From positions 1 through 10,576 of the forward strand of contig WJXE01000042.1 in assembly GCA_009665115.1 (NCBI GenBank): 10,576 bases of DNA, read 5' to 3'. Positions 6,588-10,576 of the stretch are shown in pieces. A program made the position numbers and the translations under genes. The notes beneath the pieces are model-generated. The model was given only the letters and a program-made list of their open reading frames with translations. It searched no databases and was not told where the DNA came from. Within the stretch, counting starts at the first letter, position 1. Each line of letters starts with the position of its first letter. This stretch comes from Nitrosopumilales archaeon (GTDB taxonomy: Archaea; Thermoproteota; Nitrososphaeria; Nitrososphaerales; Nitrososphaeraceae).

Positions 6588-7859
6588 ATGCTTAGCAACT
6601 CAAAATCACTATTCGATAGAGCCCAGAGGGTCATTCCCTCAGGTGTCAATAGTCCCGTACGTTACTATGATCCATTCCCATTCTTTGCCGTATCAGGGAA
6701 AGGAAGTACGATGCGCACGGCTGATAACGAGACTTATATAGATTATTGCATGGGATACGGAGCGCTATTGCTTGGCCATAGTTATTCAACAGTAACCGAA
6801 TCAGTAAAGTCCCGGATTGATGGTGGAAGCTTGTTCTGTGTTCCGACTGAAGAGGAAATCCAATTGGCAGAGTTAATTTCGAAGGCCGTGCAGTGCGCCG
6901 AGATGATCAGACTAGTGAATACTGGCATGGAGGCCACTATGAACGCGATCAGACTAGCTCGCGCATTTACAAAAAAAAAAAAGGTTGTGAAATTTGACGG
7001 ATGTTATCACGGAGCATATGACTATGTGCTCCCGAAGCCAGGCGTCTACGATGGTATATCTGATGGCATAATTCATGAAGCATCCTCACAGACCCTGGTG
7101 CTCCCATACAATGATTCCGAATCACTAGAACAGGTAATTAAGGATGATGACGATGTGGGTTGCGTTATAGTTGAACCGGTCGCTGCAAATATGGGACTGG
7201 TATTGCCAGAAAAGCAATATCTAAACGAGATTAGAAGAATTACACGACAAAATGATATTGTACTGATTTTTGATGAAGTTGTTACCGGTTTCCGACTTGC
7301 TCTTGGGGGAGCAGGCGAATTCTTTGGTATCAAACCGGATTTGGCGACTTTTGCGAAAGCTATGGGCAACGGGTTTCCTATTGCCGCGATCGCCGGCAAG
7401 AGAGAAATAATGCAACAGCTTTCTCCGAGCGGTAAAGTATATCAAGCCAGTACCTATGCTGGAAATCCAGCCTGTGTCTCAGCAAGTATCGCTACGATCG
7501 AAGTATTAGGTGAGGCAAAGAACGAGATATATCCAAAAGTTGCGAGAACCTGCGACAACATTGTATCTGGGATCAAAGATGCATTGAAGAATTTCAAACT
7601 TGATTATACGATAAATAACATCGGTTCGATGTTCCAACTCTTCTTTACAGATGAGAAAGTGAAGAATGCAGTTAGTGCGAACAAGTCCGATCCAATCATG
7701 TTTCGGAAACTATTTGATGAACTCTTAAAGAGAGGAGTGTTTATACCACCATCTCGGTCAGAAACTTGCTTTATATCTTATTCCCACAGCGAAGACGATG
7801 CTGATAAAACTGTAGAATCATACTATGAGTCGCTGCGGGAGGTGAAACAGTCATTATGA
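6588..7859 (+). CDS. hemL: Glutamate-1-semialdehyde 2,1-aminomutase
   Basis: PLP enzyme of aminotransferase class III that converts glutamate-1-semialdehyde into 5-aminolevulinate, taking the unstable product of HemA. The 423-residue length is typical. Landmarks: PSGVNSPVR (17-25), NTGMEATM (111-118; family usual N-S-G-T-E-A-T-M), KFDGCYHG (135-142), IFDEVVTGFR (227-236, Asp229 facing the PLP ring nitrogen), Lys257 in TFAKAMGNGFP as the PLP Schiff-base lysine, and STYAGNP (288-294). A run of 12 A at 6971-6982 encodes the Lys-rich segment 129-132 without breaking the frame. The ATG is unambiguous. The end overlaps hemC by four bases (ATGA). GABA or ornithine aminotransferase is less likely given GVNSPVR and the pathway context. 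Confidence 0.95.
   Translation: MLSNSKSLFDRAQRVIPSGVNSPVRYYDPFPFFAVSGKGSTMRTADNETYIDYCMGYGALLLGHSYSTVTESVKSRIDGGSLFCVPTEEEIQLAELISKAVQCAEMIRLVNTGMEATMNAIRLARAFTKKKKVVKFDGCYHGAYDYVLPKPGVYDGISDGIIHEASSQTLVLPYNDSESLEQVIKDDDDVGCVIVEPVAANMGLVLPEKQYLNEIRRITRQNDIVLIFDEVVTGFRLALGGAGEFFGIKPDLATFAKAMGNGFPIAAIAGKREIMQQLSPSGKVYQASTYAGNPACVSASIATIEVLGEAKNEIYPKVARTCDNIVSGIKDALKNFKLDYTINNIGSMFQLFFTDEKVKNAVSANKSDPIMFRKLFDELLKRGVFIPPSRSETCFISYSHSEDDADKTVESYYESLREVKQSL
7838..7845 (+). promoter_or_regulatory. Strong Shine-Dalgarno for hemC
   Basis: GGAGGTGA is a full match to the archaeal anti-Shine-Dalgarno sequence, 10 bases before the hemC ATG and inside the hemL end. It is the best ribosome binding site in the window and, with the ATGA overlap, suggests efficient re-initiation. 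Confidence 0.7.
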
Positions 7860-8803
7860 ACAACTTTAGAGTGGGAACAAGAGGTAGTCGACTAGCGGTC
7901 GCTCAGACGGAGATTACCCTTTGTACATTAAGGAAGAGAACTTCACTTGAATTTGAAGTCGTTACCATTAATACAAGGGGTGATGTCGACAGAAGACCAC
8001 TATTTACAATTGACGAAAAAGGAATTTTTGAAAAAGAGATAAACCAAGCCGTTATCTCAGGACAAGTTGATTTTGCAGTTCACAGTTTGAAAGATATCCC
8101 TTCTGATCTATCAGAGAAATTGATTGTAGCAAGTATCCCAAAGCGTGCTAGACCCAATGATGTTCTTGTTAGTAAAAGAGATTTGAAGCTGGCAGACTTG
8201 CCTACCGGCGCAATAGTCGGAACAAGCAGCCTAAGACGGGCCATCCAACTATTCAGGGTCAGGCCGGATTTGCATGTTAAACCTATTCGAGGAAATGTAG
8301 AGACCAGAGTCAGCAGATCAATCGCTGGGGAATATGATGCCGTAATCCTCGCAGAGGCTGGTTTGACGAGACTAGGGATGAAAGATGTTATCGCTGAAAG
8401 GTTCGACATCAAGCACTTTGTCCCAGCTCCAGGCCAAGGTGCAATTGCGATTGTATGCAGGAGAGACAATAAGGAGCTTATCACACTATTAAGGACTGTT
8501 GAAGATCCTCAATCCAAGATCGAAGCAGATGCTGAGCGAGCGCTGGTATCAAAATTAGAGGCAGGGTGTAGGTTTCCTGTAGGGGCAGTCGCCATTAGTA
8601 AGCCACGGCAGAGCACGTTCACACTATATGCTAGCATATTTTCTCCTGACGGTAAAAAGAATATTAAGCTGAAGAAGAGCGGTAACGCGATACATCCTGC
8701 TGACGTAGGAACTAAACTAGCAGATTTGTTTCTCAAAAAAGGGGCTAAAGAGTTAGCAGCAGGTTGGCGCAATGCAGTAGAAGATTGGAACAAGAAACTA
8801 TGA
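7856..8803 (+). CDS. hemC: Hydroxymethylbilane synthase (porphobilinogen deaminase)
   Basis: Polymerises four porphobilinogen units to hydroxymethylbilane on a covalently held dipyrromethane cofactor. The 315-residue product shows GTRGSRLAVAQ (7-17), AVHSLKDIP (74-82) with catalytic Asp80, GTSSLRR (122-128), RGNVETR (145-151), PAPGQGAIA (190-198), and the cofactor-attaching Cys238 in LEAGCRFPVG (family usual L-x-G-G-C). The third domain follows and the length is normal. The ATG overlaps the hemL stop and has an excellent Shine-Dalgarno. The TGA stop overlaps the next gene by four bases. HemD, two genes on, acts on its product before it cyclises spontaneously. Confidence 0.96.
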   Translation: MNNFRVGTRGSRLAVAQTEITLCTLRKRTSLEFEVVTINTRGDVDRRPLFTIDEKGIFEKEINQAVISGQVDFAVHSLKDIPSDLSEKLIVASIPKRARPNDVLVSKRDLKLADLPTGAIVGTSSLRRAIQLFRVRPDLHVKPIRGNVETRVSRSIAGEYDAVILAEAGLTRLGMKDVIAERFDIKHFVPAPGQGAIAIVCRRDNKELITLLRTVEDPQSKIEADAERALVSKLEAGCRFPVGAVAISKPRQSTFTLYASIFSPDGKKNIKLKKSGNAIHPADVGTKLADLFLKKGAKELAAGWRNAVEDWNKKL

Positions 8804-9552
8804 GGACGAATAAAGTATTCATATGCGGCGCTGGTCCAGGTGATCCGGAATTAATTACTGTTAAGGCAATGAAACTCTTGAAGAGTTGCGATGTAGTATT
8901 TTATGACAGGCTCGTGAGTAAAGAAATTATCGATCAAATTCCATCCAAATCAGAGACAATTTTTGTAGGAAGATCAGTACGGGATGCATCAACACATCAA
9001 GACTATACTAACAAGCTGATGGTCGCACATGCTAATAAAGGAAAGAGAGTTCTGAGATTAAAGGGTGGGGATCCCTTTATCTTTGGCAGAGGGGCAGAAG
9101 AAGCTGAATATCTATTCAAGCATAATGTAAAATTCGAGATAGTTCCCGGGATTACGTCGGCTATCGGATCCGCTGCATATGCCGGAATCCCATTGACGCA
9201 CCGACGTTTCTCTTCATCAGTAGCGATAGTTACTGGGCACGAAGACCCATCAAAAAACGAGCCAAGTGTGAATTGGAGCGAATTAGCCTTCGCGGTAGAT
9301 ACACTAGTTGTTCTTATGGGTATAGAACAGCTATCGCGAATCGTCGGTATTTTGATAAATTCAGGAATGAAAAAAAGTACCGAGGTAGCAATTATCGAAA
9401 ATGGAACTACCAGAAAGCAGAGAGAAATAACAGGGAATTTGGGTAATATCGTAAGAAAAGCTCAGAGCGCAAAAATAGAAGCGCCAGCAATCATTATTTT
9501 CGGAAAGGTTGTTTCGTTGCACAAAAAGCTTGCATGGTTTAACAGGTCATAA
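8800..9552 (+). CDS. cobA: Uroporphyrinogen-III C-methyltransferase (SUMT)
   Basis: Transfers two methyl groups from S-adenosylmethionine to C2 and C7 of uroporphyrinogen III, giving precorrin-2 and committing it to cobalamin, siroheme or Ahb-haem. With ATG at 8800 the product is 250 residues, the usual single-domain SUMT size. Motifs: GAGPGDPEL (10-18), RLKGGDPFIFGRGAEE (86-101), VPGITS (115-120), GIPLTHR (129-135), VVLMG (170-174). An in-frame TTG at 8764 would add 12 residues lying inside hemC, without similarity to the family. The ATG is preferred because it gives the same ATGA four-base overlap as its neighbours and places the first strand normally. The dehydrogenase partner is the first gene of the cluster. 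Precorrin-specific methyltransferases such as CbiL are less likely given the motif set. Confidence 0.95.
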   Translation: MRTNKVFICGAGPGDPELITVKAMKLLKSCDVVFYDRLVSKEIIDQIPSKSETIFVGRSVRDASTHQDYTNKLMVAHANKGKRVLRLKGGDPFIFGRGAEEAEYLFKHNVKFEIVPGITSAIGSAAYAGIPLTHRRFSSSVAIVTGHEDPSKNEPSVNWSELAFAVDTLVVLMGIEQLSRIVGILINSGMKKSTEVAIIENGTTRKQREITGNLGNIVRKAQSAKIEAPAIIIFGKVVSLHKKLAWFNRS

Positions 9553-9560
9553 GTATATCT

Positions 9561-10367
9561 ATGCCGTCCAGTTTGGATAGTAAAATACTGGCGATAACAA
9601 GAAATAATCGCGAGGCTCAGGAGTTCTCTGATCTCATTGCCTCTGCTGGTGGGAGAGCCATCCCGTTGCCTACAATTGAAATTGTACCAAAGGATCCGTC
9701 AGCCGTTGATGAATTTATTAATGCTGTAAATAAAAACGAAAATGAGTACTGTGCATTTCTAAGCCCTCAGGCGGTTGATGTATTGTTTAGTCATGCGAGT
9801 AGAATTTGCAAAACTGATGAACTCGTTTCCGTGTTGAATTCCAGAATTGTTGTAGCAATTGGGCCGAAGACTAAGCAAAGATTGGTAGATCATATGATAG
9901 ATGTCAAAATGGTTCCAGAACGGTATTCGTCGATAGGGCTCGTTGAACTGTTCTCCAAGATGGAAAACCCAAACGGGAAGAAGATCCTCATCCCTAGAAG
10001 TGAAGCGTCAAATGAATTCGTTGAAAGGGCTTTGTCTGCTCTGAAAATGGTAGTGAATCTATTTTTTCTTTATACAGTCCGTACTTCGGAAATCACTCCT
10101 ATATGGAACGATTTTATTTTACTTTTGGAACAAAAAAAGGTAGATGCGATTGTATTTACGAGTGCATCCAATGTTAGATCCTTCTTTGAGATCACTCAGA
10201 ATACGCCACATAATATTTCGTCCTTACTGAAAAATGTTAAAGCTGTTATAGCTATAGGCCCAATGACTAACGAGGAGTTAAAGAAGAGGGGCATTCAATC
10301 CTTTGAGTCGAGTGAGCACACGATAAGGGGTACCGTGGACCTTGCAAAGATCGTCTTGGGAAAATAG
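9561..10367 (+). CDS. hemD: Uroporphyrinogen-III synthase
   Basis: Closes hydroxymethylbilane to uroporphyrinogen III with inversion of ring D. HemD proteins diverge fast, so the call leans on fold landmarks and context. In 268 residues: ILAITRNNREAQEFSDLI (9-26), PLPTIEIVP (35-43), FLSPQAV (66-72), VVAIGPKTKQRL (97-108), a central LIPRSEAS (143-150) and YTVR (171-174) at the second-domain crossover, FTSASNV (199-205), and AIGPMTNEEL (231-240). The paired I-G-P-x-T motifs reflect the two alpha/beta domains. It starts eight bases after cobA, with AGGT about 13 bases before the ATG. It is the last gene of the cluster, followed at once by a T-run. Confidence 0.92.
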   Translation: MPSSLDSKILAITRNNREAQEFSDLIASAGGRAIPLPTIEIVPKDPSAVDEFINAVNKNENEYCAFLSPQAVDVLFSHASRICKTDELVSVLNSRIVVAIGPKTKQRLVDHMIDVKMVPERYSSIGLVELFSKMENPNGKKILIPRSEASNEFVERALSALKMVVNLFFLYTVRTSEITPIWNDFILLLEQKKVDAIVFTSASNVRSFFEITQNTPHNISSLLKNVKAVIAIGPMTNEELKKRGIQSFESSEHTIRGTVDLAKIVLGK

Positions 10368-10374
10368 GAGACTG

Positions 10375-10391
10375 TTCCTCTTTTTTCATTT
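10375..10391 (+). terminator. T-rich terminator after hemD
   Basis: CCTC followed by six T and CATTTC, starting about 10 bases past the hemD stop. A T-run without a strong hairpin is the normal archaeal terminator, so this probably ends the hem transcript. Confidence 0.5.
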
Positions 10392-10576
10392 CGACTGCAA
10401 TCATTAGAAGAATTTTATCTTATTGTACTCGTCTAGTATAATTTTATGCAGCTACTGAGCCTGTCCCATCGGCGGTACCGACAGAACGTATAACAAAATA
10501 AGACGGTATTCATAATATTGATCAGCTGTGGTAGGTTCCTCAGTCTCAATAAGAGATAACTTGCCAACCCACTAGT

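Noticed and set aside
8080..8484. 134-codon minus-strand open frame inside hemC
   Set aside because: Antisense to the conserved hemC core; no recognisable domain and no independent start signal.
8764..8799. Longer cobA start at TTG 8764
   Set aside because: Adds 12 residues unlike the SUMT family; the ATG at 8800 gives the standard N-terminus and the same ATGA overlap as adjacent genes.
10433..10576. 47-codon minus-strand frame open to the right edge, possible 3' end of a neighbouring gene
   Set aside because: Composition and sequence look random and no motif is recognised; an open stretch this short is expected by chance.
1..10576. CRISPR array, insertion sequence, attachment site or replication origin
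   Set aside because: No regularly spaced repeats, transposase, integrase, long terminal inverted repeats or origin-like repeats were seen on either strand.

Overview
The window reads as archaeal genomic DNA, most likely from the Thaumarchaeota/Nitrososphaerota (ammonia-oxidising archaea and relatives). The archaeal call is firm. It rests on eukaryote-like ribosomal protein L21e, RNA polymerase subunit Rpo4/F, a DUF655 RNA-binding protein, a Dim1/KsgA methylase, the archaeal recombinase RadA, TATA-like promoter candidates and T-rich terminators. The lineage call is an inference from the general look of RadA and of the hem cluster, and was not tested by any search. The DNA is AT-leaning and no mobile, viral or CRISPR element is visible.

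Layout. Positions 1-323 hold no recognisable gene, only hairpins and a T-rich, probably bidirectional terminator. Positions 324-3393 on the minus strand carry an information-processing group, in transcription order radA, rpl21e, rpoF, DUF655, ksgA. The last four form a tight archaeal cluster with an 8-base overlap, a 52-base gap and a 4-base overlap. A divergent 182-base intergenic region (3394-3575) separates radA from the second block. Positions 3576-10367 on the plus strand hold a seven-gene tetrapyrrole cluster: precorrin-2 dehydrogenase (sirC/Met8-like), hemA, hemB, hemL, hemC, uroporphyrinogen-III methyltransferase (cobA/sumT) and hemD. Positions 10368-10576 are non-coding as far as can be seen.

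How the genes work together. HemA and HemL turn glutamyl-tRNA into 5-aminolevulinate (C5 route). HemB condenses it to porphobilinogen, HemC makes hydroxymethylbilane and HemD closes it to uroporphyrinogen III. SumT then methylates this to precorrin-2, and the SirC-like enzyme oxidises it to sirohydrochlorin, the branch point to cobalamin, siroheme and Ahb-type heme. Every step from glutamyl-tRNA to sirohydrochlorin is present in one cluster. The tRNA-charging enzyme and a separate metal chelatase are not in the window. Junctions are mostly ATGA overlaps, implying translational coupling. The one clear break is the 63-base hemB-hemL gap, which holds a TATA-like element.

Nothing here is a clearly undescribed system. 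The best points for a second look are the uncharacterised DUF655 gene inside the translation cluster, a 12-A run in hemL, a changed PLP-site motif in HemL, the run of TTG/GTG starts around the divergent region, and the unexplained end regions.
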